Positions 26,438 through 35,617 of a stretch of 64,000 bases of DNA are shown piece by piece. The translations under genes were made by a program, and so were the position numbers. Position 1 is the stretch's first letter; each line of letters opens with the position of its first letter. The notes beneath the pieces were generated by a model, which saw only the letters and a program-made list of their open reading frames with translations, was not told where the DNA came from and made no database searches. Source of the stretch: Chryseobacterium jejuense. GTDB taxonomy: Bacteria > Bacteroidota > Bacteroidia > Flavobacteriales > Weeksellaceae. The DNA is taken from the NCBI RefSeq assembly GCF_017877355.1, contig NZ_JAGIPR010000002.1, forward strand, positions 682,001 to 746,000, written 5' to 3'.

Positions 26438-26869
26438 TTAGTCTGGTTTATAAAACACATATTGCTCATTTTCATAGTAGGCATGAATATGCTGAAGCCC
26501 ATTCGTTAAGATGATTTCTTTAGCTCCGATAATAGAATTATATCGGGCAGTTTGTTCAAATGTTTTTTCCGTTAATTTGATTTGCGGAGCTTTACATTCG
26601 ATAAGAATTACAGGTTCTGTTTTTTCGGTCACTAAAAGGTCAATTCTTTTGGTAAGACCATTGAGAACGATCTTTTTTTCAGTGATTAAAGCGGATGCAG
26701 AGTAGGACTTTACAGTAAGATAATAGTGGATCCAATGTTGCCTTACCCATTCCTCAGGAGTGAGCAGAAGATAAGTTTTACGAACCAAATCATAAATAAA
26801 AAACTTATCTTTGTCTTTCTTGAATTTAAAATCAAAAGTTTCCTGAAAATTCAGTTTTGGAAGTTCCAT
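26438..26869 (-). CDS. Stand-alone HsdR N-terminal domain (type I restriction R-like) protein
   Basis: 143 residues from the ATG at 26,869. PF13588-like domain: LVRKTYLLLTPEEWVRQHWI, then the PD-(D/E)xK nuclease core KRIDLLVTEKTEPVILIECK (Asp, Glu-x-Lys visible), ending with THGLQHIHAYYE-like strands. The helicase part of HsdR is absent, and the gene is common next to holA in Bacteroidota, so it is unlikely to be restriction. Only 7 bp separate its start codon from the divergent holA start. Confidence 0.85.
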   Translation of the reverse strand: MELPKLNFQETFDFKFKKDKDKFFIYDLVRKTYLLLTPEEWVRQHWIHYYLTVKSYSASALITEKKIVLNGLTKRIDLLVTEKTEPVILIECKAPQIKLTEKTFEQTARYNSIIGAKEIILTNGLQHIHAYYENEQYVFYKPD

Positions 26870-26876
26870 TAATAAG

Positions 26877-27914
26877 ATGAAAGAATTAGATTTAATCCTC
26901 AAAAATATTAAAAATAAAGAAGTTTTACCTATTTATTTTTTCCACGGAGACGAAGCCTACTTTATTGATGTTGCCGTAAAAGCCCTTGAACATAACTTTT
27001 TGGAAGAGGATGAAAAAGCCTTTAACCAAACCGTTACGTATGGAAAAGATACTTCTTATCAGGAAGTTCTTTCACTGGCAAGACAGTTTCCTATGATGGG
27101 AGATAAACAGGTAATTATCGTAAAAGAAGCTCAGGATCTGAAGTTCAATGAAGAGGAAAACAGAATTCTGGATGCTTATGTTGAAAATCCTGTTCCTTCT
27201 ACAGTTTTGGTTTTTGCTCATAAACATAAGAAGTTGGACAGCCGGAAAAAGGCTGCTAAAGCTCTAGATAAAGCCAAAGCGCTTTTCCTTAGTGAATCTG
27301 TAAAAGAAAGCAACCTTCCGAAATGGATTTCTGATGAATGTATAAAGCTGAAAATTAAAACCGCTCCTAATATTTCCCATCTTTTAGCAGAATATCTGGG
27401 AAACGATCTTTCAAGAATTGCCAATGAACTAAATAAACTGAAGATTATCCTTAAAGAAGGAGAAGTACTGGACGGAACCATTGTTGAAAACCATATCGGG
27501 ATCAGCAAAGAGTACAATATTTTTGAACTTCAGAAGGCATTGGGAACAAAAAATGCTAATACAGCCTTTAAAATTGCCCATTTTATGGGTAAAAATCCCA
27601 AGAATAACCCTTTTGTGATGATGCTGGCAAGCCTTTACAATTATTTCTCCAATGTGATTATTTATCAGACGATGGCAGGGCAGCCACCACAAACCATAGC
27701 GTCTCAAATGGGTGTGAATCCTTATTTTGTGAAAGACTATGCAGAAAGTGCAAGATTATATCCTTTAAAACATGCCACAAGAGTCATTTCCATCCTGAGA
27801 GAGTTTGATATGAAAGGAAAAGGTCTTGGAGCTGTGAATATGGGAGAAGCAGAACTTATTAAGGAACTGGTGTATAAAATTATCAATGTAGATAAGATTA
27901 AAATGAAGGTCTAA
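26877..27914 (+). CDS. holA: DNA polymerase III subunit delta
   Basis: 345 residues. Clamp-loader wrench subunit: IYFFHGDEAYFIDVAVKALE near the N-terminus, SLARQFPMMGDKQVIIVKEA, LFSES and the collar domain with KALGTKNANTAFKIAHFMGK. The delta subunit opens the beta sliding clamp during replication. The start lies 7 bp from the divergent HsdR_N gene, so its promoter must overlap that coding region; TATCTTTG at 26,806-26,813 is a candidate -7 element. Confidence 0.92.
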   Translation: MKELDLILKNIKNKEVLPIYFFHGDEAYFIDVAVKALEHNFLEEDEKAFNQTVTYGKDTSYQEVLSLARQFPMMGDKQVIIVKEAQDLKFNEEENRILDAYVENPVPSTVLVFAHKHKKLDSRKKAAKALDKAKALFLSESVKESNLPKWISDECIKLKIKTAPNISHLLAEYLGNDLSRIANELNKLKIILKEGEVLDGTIVENHIGISKEYNIFELQKALGTKNANTAFKIAHFMGKNPKNNPFVMMLASLYNYFSNVIIYQTMAGQPPQTIASQMGVNPYFVKDYAESARLYPLKHATRVISILREFDMKGKGLGAVNMGEAELIKELVYKIINVDKIKMKV

Positions 27915-28176
27915 TTCTATGTTTGAGATAAGAGACCGAGATATGAGAGGCGAATAGATAATAGACAGGGAATAGATATCTTAAAAATAAATTATCAACT
28001 TTAAACCTCGTATCTCGTAACTGGCATCTAGCCCCTAAAAGCTATCTCTTATACCCTTATTGACAATCCACATATCTCTTATTGACAACTATCATTAAAA
28101 TAACTTTAAAAAGCCGACAAAAATTACGAAATTAGCGGTCTTAATTTAATTACATCTTTTTTCGAACAAGTAAATT
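27915..28176 (+). repeat. Degenerate AGATAAGAGAC-type repeat region
   Basis: The gap between holA and trxB holds words such as GAGATAAGAGACCGAGATAT, CCTCGTATCTCGTAACTGGC, CTATCTCTTATACCC and CATATCTCTTATTGACAA: the first in one orientation, the others in the opposite. They resemble the simple-repeat flanks of four-helix (S23) genes, as around 3,169-3,522, but no such gene is present here. No promoter with both elements was found for trxB. Confidence 0.45.
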
Positions 28177-29118
28177 ATGGAGCAAAACATTTTAGATTGT
28201 GTGATCGTTGGATCTGGGCCTTCTGGTTTCACAGCTGCTATTTATGCAGCAAGAGCAGACTTAAAACCTGAATTGTATACAGGTTTGGAGCCGGGCGGAC
28301 AATTAACTACAACTACTGAGGTTGATAACTTTCCAGGGTATCCAGCAGGGATTACAGGTCCTGAAATGATGATGGATCTGCAAAAGCAGGCAGAAAGATT
28401 TGAAACTAAAGTGCATTATGAAATGATCACTAAAGCTGAGTTCTCAAAAGAAGTTGGCGGTGTTCACAAATTATACGCTGGAAATAAAGAGATCTTTGCT
28501 AAAACTGTAATTATTTCTACAGGAGCAACAGCAAAATATTTAGGTCTTGAAGATGAGAAGAAATATGCAGGAGGTGGAGTTTCTGCTTGTGCTACTTGTG
28601 ACGGATTTTTCTACAGAGGAAAAGATGTAGTGGTAGTAGGAGCTGGAGATACAGCCGCTGAAGAAGCTACTTATCTTGCTAAACTTTGCAGAAAAGTAAC
28701 ATTATTAGTGAGAAAAGACGTTTTCAGAGCTTCAAAAGCAATGATACACAGAGTAGAAAGTACTCCCAATATTGAAGTGAAATTTCACCATGAGCTTATC
28801 GGAATTGAAGGAGAAAACAGCTTAGTAGAAAGAGCGGTAATTATCAATAACCAGACTCAGGAAAAGTCTACTGTAGATGTTGAAGGAATCTTCATCGCTA
28901 TTGGCCACAAACCGAATACAGATATTTTCGTAGGTCAGGTAGATCTTGATGAAAACGGATATATCGTAACAGAAAAAGGTTCTTCAAGAACAAATCTACC
29001 GGGAGTTTTTGCGGCAGGAGATGTTCAGGATCATATCTACAGACAGGCTATTACAGCTGCAGGAAGCGGATGTATGTCCGCAATGGATGCAGAAAAATAT
29101 TTAGCTGAATTACACTAA
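28177..29118 (+). CDS. trxB: Thioredoxin-disulfide reductase
   Basis: 313 residues. FAD- and NADPH-dependent reductase of thioredoxin: FAD motif GSGPSGFTAAIYAARA (residues 12-27), redox pair Cys138-Ala-Thr-Cys141 followed by DG, NADPH motif GAGDTAAEEATYLAKL, and C-terminal FAD motif GVFAAGDVQD. Cytosolic, central to thiol redox balance. Single gene with its own terminator. Confidence 0.96.
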   Translation: MEQNILDCVIVGSGPSGFTAAIYAARADLKPELYTGLEPGGQLTTTTEVDNFPGYPAGITGPEMMMDLQKQAERFETKVHYEMITKAEFSKEVGGVHKLYAGNKEIFAKTVIISTGATAKYLGLEDEKKYAGGGVSACATCDGFFYRGKDVVVVGAGDTAAEEATYLAKLCRKVTLLVRKDVFRASKAMIHRVESTPNIEVKFHHELIGIEGENSLVERAVIINNQTQEKSTVDVEGIFIAIGHKPNTDIFVGQVDLDENGYIVTEKGSSRTNLPGVFAAGDVQDHIYRQAITAAGSGCMSAMDAEKYLAELH

Positions 29119-29142
29119 TTATTTAGCTTTCAATTATACAAG

Positions 29143-29167
29143 GCGTGCCCAATGGGTGCGCTTTTTT
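29143..29167 (+). terminator. Intrinsic terminator after trxB
   Basis: GCGTGCCC (29,143-29,150), loop AAT, GGGTGCGC (29,154-29,161), then six Ts. The 8-bp stem includes two G-U pairs. Confidence 0.85.
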
Positions 29168-29324
29168 GTTATTAATAACGAAGTGCTTTGGTTGGAAAAC
29201 GCTAAGATTTTCAACTCTGTAAACTTATTAATCCTTCAAATAAAGTAGAGTAATGTAATGAAAACATTAATATATTTGCGAAGTTTCAAAATGATTGAAT
29301 ATAAAACTTAGTAAAACAACAGGC

Positions 29325-29702
29325 ATGAAAAAAGTAACCGCAATTGGAGGTATTTTCTTTAAATGTAAAGATCCGGAACAGGTAAATGATTGGTATAAAA
29401 CCCATCTTGGCGTGGAAACCAGTCCATACGGAGCTAAATTTGACTGGAGAGAAGCGGAATCTGATAAAAAAAGATACACGCTATGGAGTCCGTTTAAAGA
29501 ATCTACCCAATATTTTGAACCTTCAGAAAAGGATTTTATGATTAATTATCATGTGGCGGATATTGAAGCCTTGGTAGAGGAGTTAAAGAAGGAAGGTATT
29601 ACGATTCTGGATGAAATTGCAACGTATGAATATGGAAAGTTTGTTCATATTATGGATCCCGAAGGAAATAAAATTGAACTGTTTGAACCGGCAGGAGAGT
29701 AG
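29325..29702 (+). CDS. VOC family (glyoxalase/bleomycin resistance-like) protein
   Basis: 125 residues from the ATG at 29,325; the earlier TTG adds ten residues before a normal family start (KKVTAIGGIFFKCKDPEQVN). Paired beta-alpha-beta-beta-beta modules with MINYHVADIEALVEELKKEG and FVHIMDPEGNKIELFEP (metal Glu). Could be a lyase, dioxygenase or binding protein. A -7 motif TATATTTG lies at 29,271-29,278. Confidence 0.85.
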   Translation: MKKVTAIGGIFFKCKDPEQVNDWYKTHLGVETSPYGAKFDWREAESDKKRYTLWSPFKESTQYFEPSEKDFMINYHVADIEALVEELKKEGITILDEIATYEYGKFVHIMDPEGNKIELFEPAGE

Positions 29703-29727
29703 AAGTCTGTGGCATAGTAAAAATAGG

Positions 29728-29755
29728 AACTGTTTCTGAATGGAGCAGTTTTTTT
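29728..29755 (+). terminator. Intrinsic terminator after the VOC gene
   Basis: AACTGTTTC (29,728-29,736) pairs with GGAGCAGTT (29,742-29,750), with two G-U pairs, and runs into seven Ts. Confidence 0.8.
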
Positions 29756-29776
29756 GTTTTTCGGAACTTCAATCTA

Positions 29777-29807
29777 TTGTGAAATAATAAAGCATTGCGT
29801 ATATTTG
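29777..29807 (+). promoter_or_regulatory. Promoter of the AraC-type gene
   Basis: TTG at 29,777-29,779, 20-bp spacer, TATATTTG at 29,800-29,807. Matches the Bacteroidota consensus and leads to a start about 35 nt before the ATG at 29,849. Confidence 0.65.
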
Positions 29808-29848
29808 ATTGTTAGGTGATATTTTACGAAAAATCATTGTAAAAGAAA

Positions 29849-30664
29849 ATGGAGGAAATTTTTAAAACATTCAGGCCTCAAAGTTCTATTGTTAGAAAAT
29901 ATGTTGACTATTATTATTTGGACATTAAAAATAATAATACAACCAATGAGTTTCAATGTTTTCCGCACTTTAATAACTCGATTTCTCTTTATAAATCCCA
30001 TATCAGATTAGAAACCAAAGAAGTGATTTATGATGAAAACGCACCTCCATGTCAAATTTTTACACCAATTCGGGAAAAAGTTCTGCATGTAAAACAATCC
30101 GGAAAAGTGTATAGAATTGTAGTTGTGTTTCATCCTTTGGGAATTCATCAGTTTTATGAAAACCTCGATTTTACGGACTATATTACTGGCTATGATTTTT
30201 TTACTCAGAATGAACTGAATGAAATTTTCTCAACAACAGACACTGAAATTCATAAAAGCCTATTGGATGGGTTTCTTGAAAAAAGATTCAAGAAATTTGA
30301 AAATGTAATTCTAGAGAAATCTATTGATTATATTTTCAATCATTACGAAAACTTTTCAGTGGAGAAAATCTCGAGAGAAATTGGTGTTAGCCGACAGCAT
30401 ATAAACCGACTTTTTCAGGCTCATTTGGGAGTTTCTGTTAAAAAATTCAACGAAATTGTCCTGTTCAGACAAACCATCAATCAGAAACTTTTTGAAAATC
30501 CTGACCGTAATTTTACAGAGCTTGCTCACGAGTTTAATTTTAATGACCAGTCTCATTTCAATAAGACTTATAAAAACTTCACAGAAAATTCTCCAAAATC
30601 CTTTTTCTCTAAAGGAACTATCTTGGGGCAGGAAGATACACTCTTCTGGCATTTACTACCTTAA
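29849..30664 (+). CDS. AraC family transcriptional regulator
   Basis: 271 residues. N-terminal sensing domain (about 1-160) with the family-typical opening FRPQSSIVRKYVDYYYLDIK. The C-terminal double helix-turn-helix is FSVEKISREIGVSRQHINRL and FTELAHEFNFNDQSHFNKTY, ending KNFTENSPKSF. Ligand and targets unknown. Likely activates neighbouring genes; the hydrolase 70 bp downstream is a candidate but has its own -7 motif. Confidence 0.9.
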   Translation: MEEIFKTFRPQSSIVRKYVDYYYLDIKNNNTTNEFQCFPHFNNSISLYKSHIRLETKEVIYDENAPPCQIFTPIREKVLHVKQSGKVYRIVVVFHPLGIHQFYENLDFTDYITGYDFFTQNELNEIFSTTDTEIHKSLLDGFLEKRFKKFENVILEKSIDYIFNHYENFSVEKISREIGVSRQHINRLFQAHLGVSVKKFNEIVLFRQTINQKLFENPDRNFTELAHEFNFNDQSHFNKTYKNFTENSPKSFFSKGTILGQEDTLFWHLLP

Positions 30665-30733
30665 ATAATAATGTTCCATTTTTACAAGTTTTTCTGATTT
30701 GCTGTTATTAGTTTTGTCTCATAAATTTTATTG

Positions 30734-32410
30734 ATGAGATATGGTATAATGATGCTTCTGATTTTTTTTGGCTTTTTTGTAGAAGCACAGGAAAATTATT
30801 CTACAATTGCTGAAAAGGCATCGGAATTAATGGAGGAGGCTAAAGATGAAGCAGGTTATAGAAAAGCATTTGATCTGTATGAAAAGGCATTCAAAATTTT
30901 TCCTGAAAGTATTGATAGTGAAGGATTGTATAGCGCATCAATTCTGGCTTCAAAACTGAAAAGTAATGATAAAGCATTTCAGTATCTTATATCACTTTCA
31001 TCAGTAAAAGGCGATGGGAACAGCTTTCCTGGCTGGAATTACATTCTTGAAGAGGATGCTGAAAAAGAGTACAAAAATCTGCTCTCAGATCCAAGATGGA
31101 ATGCATTGAAGCAGCAGACTGAAAAATATAAAACGCAGTTTTATAATGAACTACAGGAAAAAGAAAATGAGTTTTATGATGTTAATAAAAATAATCTGAA
31201 GGAAATTAAAGACTCTGAGGTACTATACAGAGCAATTAGAAATTTCAATCCTTACCAGCCGAAAAAGGATAGGGATTATTCTATTGCATTCAAAATAAAT
31301 GATACTGTTAAAACCTCATTTTTTATTCATTTTCCTGCTCATTATAATCCTCAAAAGAAATATAGTTTACTGTTTTTTCTTCATGGGGCTGTAAGGAATA
31401 ATGAATTGATAGACTATCAGCTGGCTGATTGGAATTTAAGCGGCTGGAACAGGTATTATAAAAAATATGCAGACTGGAATGATGTGATTATGGTTTTTCC
31501 AAGAGCTAGCAAACAATACAACTGGATGCTGTCTGATACTGGATTTTTTATGATTCCTGAAATGCTTAAACAGATTAAAAAGACGATTAATATTGATGAT
31601 AACAAGGTTTTTATATCAGGACACTCCAATGGAGCAACAGGTTCTTTTTCTTATCTGATGAAGCAGCCCACGCAGTTTGCAGGCTTTTATGGATTGAACA
31701 CCTATCCTAAAGTTTTCACAGGAGGAACGTTTGTGGAGAATATTAAAAACCGTTCGTTTATCAACTTTTCAACCGATAAGGATTATTATTATCCACCAAA
31801 CGCAAATGATGATTTTTCAAAACTGATGAAGGGAATACATGCTGATTACCAGGAATTCCGTTACAGTGGATTTCCACACTGGTTTCCTCAGTTCGACGAA
31901 TCTGAAGTAGCTTATCAGATTATTTTTAAAGATCTGAAGAGTAGAGAAAGAAATCCATTTCCCTTGGAAATTTCATGGGAATTTGATGATGAAAGATATG
32001 GAAATATAGATTGGATTTTCAACATTAAATTAGATACACTGAGTAAGAAAGCGAACTGGCACAAAGAACTGAATTTTAAAATCAATAAGTGGCTGGCTTA
32101 TGATGATCATGATAGTTTAAAAGTTCAGAACGTAGATAAAAAGGCATTTGATTTTCCAAGAAAATCAGGTAAAATAAAAGCAGAATATGAGCGGAATATT
32201 TTCCGGATTGAAACCTCTGATATTAAATCTCTTTCAATCAATATCTCACCGGAAACAGTGGATTTGAAAGAAAAAGTAAAAGTGTATGTCAACGGAAAAC
32301 TTTATTTCGACGAAAAAATAAACTACAACCATGAATACTTACTTGAGAATTTTTTTAATACTCAGGACCGGGAGCAAGTCTGGGTTAATTATATTGATGT
32401 AAAAATATAA
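30734..32410 (+). CDS. Secreted TPR plus alpha/beta hydrolase (PHB depolymerase-like) protein
   Basis: 558 residues from the ATG at 30,734 (the codon three bases earlier is TTG). Signal peptide ends at VEAQ; residues about 20-130 are TPR-like (AFDLYEKAFKIFPESIDSEG). A depolymerase-like alpha/beta hydrolase (about 180-400) follows with LLFFLHGAVRNN (oxyanion), the nucleophile elbow SGHSNGATGS and the histidine in GFPHWFPQFDE. The C-terminal beta domain has KVYVNGKLYFDEKINYN. Probable esterase acting outside the cytosol; substrate unknown. A -7 motif TAGTTTTG lies at 30,709-30,716. Confidence 0.8.
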   Translation: MRYGIMMLLIFFGFFVEAQENYSTIAEKASELMEEAKDEAGYRKAFDLYEKAFKIFPESIDSEGLYSASILASKLKSNDKAFQYLISLSSVKGDGNSFPGWNYILEEDAEKEYKNLLSDPRWNALKQQTEKYKTQFYNELQEKENEFYDVNKNNLKEIKDSEVLYRAIRNFNPYQPKKDRDYSIAFKINDTVKTSFFIHFPAHYNPQKKYSLLFFLHGAVRNNELIDYQLADWNLSGWNRYYKKYADWNDVIMVFPRASKQYNWMLSDTGFFMIPEMLKQIKKTINIDDNKVFISGHSNGATGSFSYLMKQPTQFAGFYGLNTYPKVFTGGTFVENIKNRSFINFSTDKDYYYPPNANDDFSKLMKGIHADYQEFRYSGFPHWFPQFDESEVAYQIIFKDLKSRERNPFPLEISWEFDDERYGNIDWIFNIKLDTLSKKANWHKELNFKINKWLAYDDHDSLKVQNVDKKAFDFPRKSGKIKAEYERNIFRIETSDIKSLSINISPETVDLKEKVKVYVNGKLYFDEKINYNHEYLLENFFNTQDREQVWVNYIDVKI

Positions 32411-32435
32411 TACCCTATTGATTTCCGGGAAAGTA

Positions 32436-32463
32436 AAAACCTGTTTCGAAAGAGACAGGTTTT
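32436..32463 (+). terminator. Intrinsic terminator after the hydrolase
   Basis: AAAACCTGTTTC (32,436-32,447), loop GAAA, GAGACAGGTTTT (32,452-32,463), then TGTTTTTAT. The 12-bp stem has one G-U pair. Confidence 0.85.
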
Positions 32464-32487
32464 GTTTTTATGTATATTGAAAACTCA

Positions 32488-33337
32488 TTAATCCAAAATA
32501 TAAATTTTCTTTTCCTTAAGATTAAAGCCTAGTTTCTTACCCAGCCAGTTAATACTTGTTTTGCCCTCATAGATCAGGCCTTCCACAAAGAATACATTGG
32601 GTTTATCTACTTTCGCAAACGAATTGGAAACAGTGTTTACACTTCCTTTGTAGAACTTATTGGTAATCGCAGGATTGAACTCGCTTTTCTTTTCAATAAG
32701 CTGAAGTCCTTCTTTCTTAATGTTTAAAGTATTCATAAGACGCTCACTCAGCCAGAAAGAATCATTTCCGGCACCGGAGTCCAGCAGAACATTGATTTTG
32801 ATATCGTTGACGTTAATATAAGTGGTGATATCCAGAGACTGGTCTGCATTGGTAGACAGTTGAATATCTACGACTTTCTTACCACTTAATTTTTCTTTTG
32901 GAAATACAATTTCTTTAGTTGTATAATCTATAATGAATTCAGTGTCATAAAGCATGGGCAGGGAGATAAGTCCGTCTATTCCCTTGATCTCCATATCGTG
33001 GGTAGTGTACCAGGTGTTTTTAAATGCTTTACCGTTAAAAACAATCTCTTTTGATTTAAACATCGGTACCGTAAGCTGTTCCCCGGTAGCACGAAAAGCG
33101 GTAAGGAAATTATAAGAATCCTTTTGACTAAGGTCTTTGGAGAAATTATTCAGAAAAAGATTAACACCCCCGCCGGTATCAAAAATAAAATTTCCTTTTT
33201 TACCCTCTACCTCGGCTTGAACAATAAGATGGCCGGATGGTAATATATTGAGCGGTGATTTTTGCGCGAATGCAGTCGAAGAGTATAGAAATACAGATGC
33301 GGCAAGAACTGTTTTTTTTTAATGATTGATTGAACAT
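32488..33337 (-). pseudogene. Retropepsin-like aspartyl protease, frameshifted at an A9 tract
   Basis: Read from the ATG at 33,337, the first codons MFNQSLKK run into a tract of nine As (minus strand; 33,312-33,320) that shifts the frame. With eight As the frame would continue as KKTVLAASVFLYSSTAFAQ, a perfect signal peptide, followed by GNFIFDTGGGVNLF (first catalytic Asp), MFKSKEIVFNG and NVLLDSGAGNDSFWL (second Asp), 282 residues in all. The downstream frame alone (from 33,063) lacks signal and first triad. Either a recent frameshift, a sequencing error, or a slippery tract that yields some full product. A -7 element lies at 33,391-33,398. Confidence 0.75.
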
Positions 33338-33518
33338 TGATAATGTAGTTATTGTTTTTAATACTGTTCACCATTAATTGATGAATATTGCAAATATAAA
33401 GTAAAGTCATTTAATCAGAGCTTTTGTAATCGTCGATTCTTGCCATAAGGCAAGCCGACCAACAAATCAATTTAATTTAATAGCTTTACTAAACTAACTG
33501 ATACAAAAAATATTACAT

Positions 33519-33890
33519 ATGACTCCCCAATTTGAAGCAGGAATTAATATTGCCATTAAAATTCCGAAAAGTAAATACGAGAAGACCATAGCTTTTTACA
33601 GAGATATTTTAAAATTACCTGTGGAGGAAAAGAAAATTAATAACCCCACGGTCTCCAGAACCCATGAAGTGAAATTCGGGAACAATATCATCTGGTTAGA
33701 TTGTGTGGATAATTACACGCATTCAGAAACCTGGTTGCAGCTCACTGTTCCTAATGTTGAAGAAGCAACACAATATCTGCGGTCAAACGGAGTGGAAACC
33801 TGCGATGAAATTGAGGAGCTTCCTGAAAATATGCATTGGATTACGGATCCGGCAGGCACGGTGTTTAATGTACAGCAAACTTCATCCTGA
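33519..33890 (+). CDS. VOC family protein
   Basis: 123 residues of the glyoxalase/dioxygenase superfamily: AGINIAIKIPKSKYEKTIAF at the start, HEVKFGNNIIWLDCVDNYTH in the middle, and a second module with VPNVEEATQYLRSNGVETCD and HWITDPAGTVFNVQQ. The usual terminal Glu metal ligand is replaced (VFNVQQ), so it may not bind metal in the classical way. Single gene with a good terminator at 33,921. Confidence 0.82.
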   Translation: MTPQFEAGINIAIKIPKSKYEKTIAFYRDILKLPVEEKKINNPTVSRTHEVKFGNNIIWLDCVDNYTHSETWLQLTVPNVEEATQYLRSNGVETCDEIEELPENMHWITDPAGTVFNVQQTSS

Positions 33891-33920
33891 GATAAAAACA
33901 AAATAGCTCACAAATACAAG

Positions 33921-33951
33921 AAAACCTACTGTAATGAGTAGGTTTTGTTTT
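33921..33951 (+). terminator. Intrinsic terminator after the VOC gene
   Basis: AAAACCTACT (33,921-33,930), loop GTAATG, AGTAGGTTTT (33,937-33,946), then GTTTTT. Perfect 10-bp stem. Confidence 0.85.
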
Positions 33952-33976
33952 TATAGAGAAAGAAAATTGCTGTGTT

Positions 33977-34590
33977 TTAATACTTTTCCAAATCAGAAAA
34001 ACTTAAATCCTGAATTTTGGGCAATGATTTTATTTTGATCTTTTGAGTTTTCTTATTTAATATTTTATCTGAGCCTAGTTCTTGCTGAAACTCTAATTTA
34101 GTTTGTGCTAAGAAGTCTATTTTAGCTTCAGACGTAGTATTTTTCCCATCCCAGATTACCCGTGATATTTTAATCAGTTTAAAATTATTTTGATTAAGCC
34201 TGAATTCATAAGAACTTTTCCGGTTATTAATATCAGTAAGCATTTTTAAGTTACCGTCTTCAATAAAAAACTCAGGAATGTTATTTCCGTTATGTTCCCC
34301 TTTTTTATGGGCGGGATATTCACTTTCAATGATTTTGGTAGAAGATACTACCAGCTGAAGTTTTTTATTGGGTTGTGAGAGGAATATTTGTATTTTTAAT
34401 GGTCTGGTCTCATCCTTTACATCCATTTCTACAACAACTTTGTCATGAGCTTATCTTTATTCAGATCTCCTTCTTCATTTTGTACCTGAGTGGTATAATT
34501 ATTTTTATCAGCCGTTTTTTGTGAGTATATATTGATTGTTGCTAAAAGAAGAAATAAAACAATATACAGCGATGATTTTTTTTATATTTT
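33977..34590 (-). pseudogene. Broken gene for a secreted protein of unknown function
   Basis: The open part (33,977-34,426) gives 149 residues starting MDVKDETRPLKIQIF and ending PKIQDLSFSDLEKY, with no signal. Upstream, the same reading can be extended as HDKVVVEMDVKD before a stop. In another frame lies NEEGDLNKDK preceded, near 34,510-34,590, by a signal-peptide-like stretch (YIVLFLLLATINIYSQ) that has no ATG: the expected start is an A-rich tract preceded by TAA. This fits a secreted-protein gene that has lost its start and gained an indel near 34,445. The family is not recognised. Confidence 0.55.
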
Positions 34591-34674
34591 GTTTATGATA
34601 AGGATTTGGTTTATAGATACTTTAGTTGTATTAGTTTGACATAAAAGTGGAATCCGATCCGCGGTTATTGGGTT

Positions 34675-34965
34675 TTATCGTTCACCTAGAGGAATATCTA
34701 TTAATCTCTCTTGTTTCATTCTGAACTCAGTTTCGTTAATCGGTTTATATACCACTTCAGTGCTTACGGGATATTTTGCAAGAAGGCTTTTGGGCCTGAT
34801 CGGACGCTTTTCCAATCCACCACCACAGTTTGGGCACACATTTTTAAAAATATTGTCAACACAATCTTTACAAAAGGTACATTCAAATGTACATATCATG
34901 GCTTCAGGAGAATCATAGGGTAAAGGTTTCTTACAATTTTCGCAGCTGGTTCTGATCTCTAACAT
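34675..34965 (-). CDS. DUF1272 domain zinc-ribbon protein
   Basis: 96 residues. N-terminal double zinc ribbon: CENCKKPLP, AMICTFECTFCKDC, and VCPNCGGGLEKRPIRP, i.e. eight cysteines in CxxC or similar pairs, the hallmark of DUF1272. The remaining 40 residues are a charged tail ending LIDIPLGER. Small cytosolic metal-binding protein of unknown role. Sits in a zone of decayed genes but itself appears intact. Confidence 0.85.
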   Translation of the reverse strand: MLEIRTSCENCKKPLPYDSPEAMICTFECTFCKDCVDNIFKNVCPNCGGGLEKRPIRPKSLLAKYPVSTEVVYKPINETEFRMKQERLIDIPLGER

Positions 34966-35117
34966 GTATTAAATGGTTCTGATTATTTGAAATACGAAGT
35001 TAGCTTAAATTTAGGAGAGATAGAGGTATTTTTATGATTATTGGGTTTGTTTATTTTGCTGGATTCTTATGAGTTGTATATCTAAGTTTATTCCAAAATA
35101 ATCCTAGCCAAAACTCT

Positions 35118-35315
35118 TTATTTAAATGCTGTAATATATTTGGCAACCAAATCCAAAATTTTCGTGGAACCTGCTCCAATCAATATATTATTTTCGTCTA
35201 CATTATTTTTCTTTGCCAGTTCGGAGACTAATTCTGGTGCAATATTCCAATTATATCTATTGGTTAATTTAATATCGGTTGAAATAGCTTTTAAAGCAAG
35301 AGGTGAGGGGGGCAT
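35118..35315 (-). pseudogene. Fragment of a class I/II aminotransferase (HisC-like)
   Basis: About 66 residues, PSPLALKAISTDIKLTNRYN and NWNIAPELVSELAKKNNVDE followed by NILIGAGSTKILDLVAKYI, are the characteristic N-terminal part of histidinol-phosphate-type aminotransferases of this group. The PLP-lysine half (some 280 residues) is missing on the downstream side and the upstream residues do not match. It is a truncated remnant just outside the left att-like repeat. Confidence 0.7.
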
Positions 35316-35432
35316 AAGGATTTTCGTTTGAACGCAGAATAATAGATGAGTTGTAGTTAAAGATTGATGAGAGATAATTTTGAAAATGGTATGTATAGAG
35401 TACTTATCATGAGTGAAGTTTTTCAAGTAATC

Positions 35433-35513
35433 ATTTTCAAATAGGAGAGAAGGGATTGTTTATGCCAAAAAAAGAGCCCTTATAAAAAGGCTCTCTTAGC
35501 GGAGAGTGAGGGA
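35433..35513. repeat. Left copy of the tRNA-Ser att-like direct repeat
   Basis: 81 bp nearly identical to 37,546-37,627: only two substitutions and one missing base. It contains the last 15 or so bases of the tRNA-Ser gene (GCGGAGAGTGAGGGA on the plus strand) plus the tRNA's downstream terminator hairpin. After GTGAGGGA the two copies diverge abruptly. This is the pattern left by site-specific integration into a tRNA 3' end (attL/attR). Confidence 0.8.
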
Positions 35514-35617
35514 AATGAATCTTGTTAAAATCACCATAACTCATTTTGTGTAAGTGTTATATTTATCAATGTTTTACATGTGTTTGTGTAAGTGAAAATA
35601 TATCGTTTTATGGTTAA

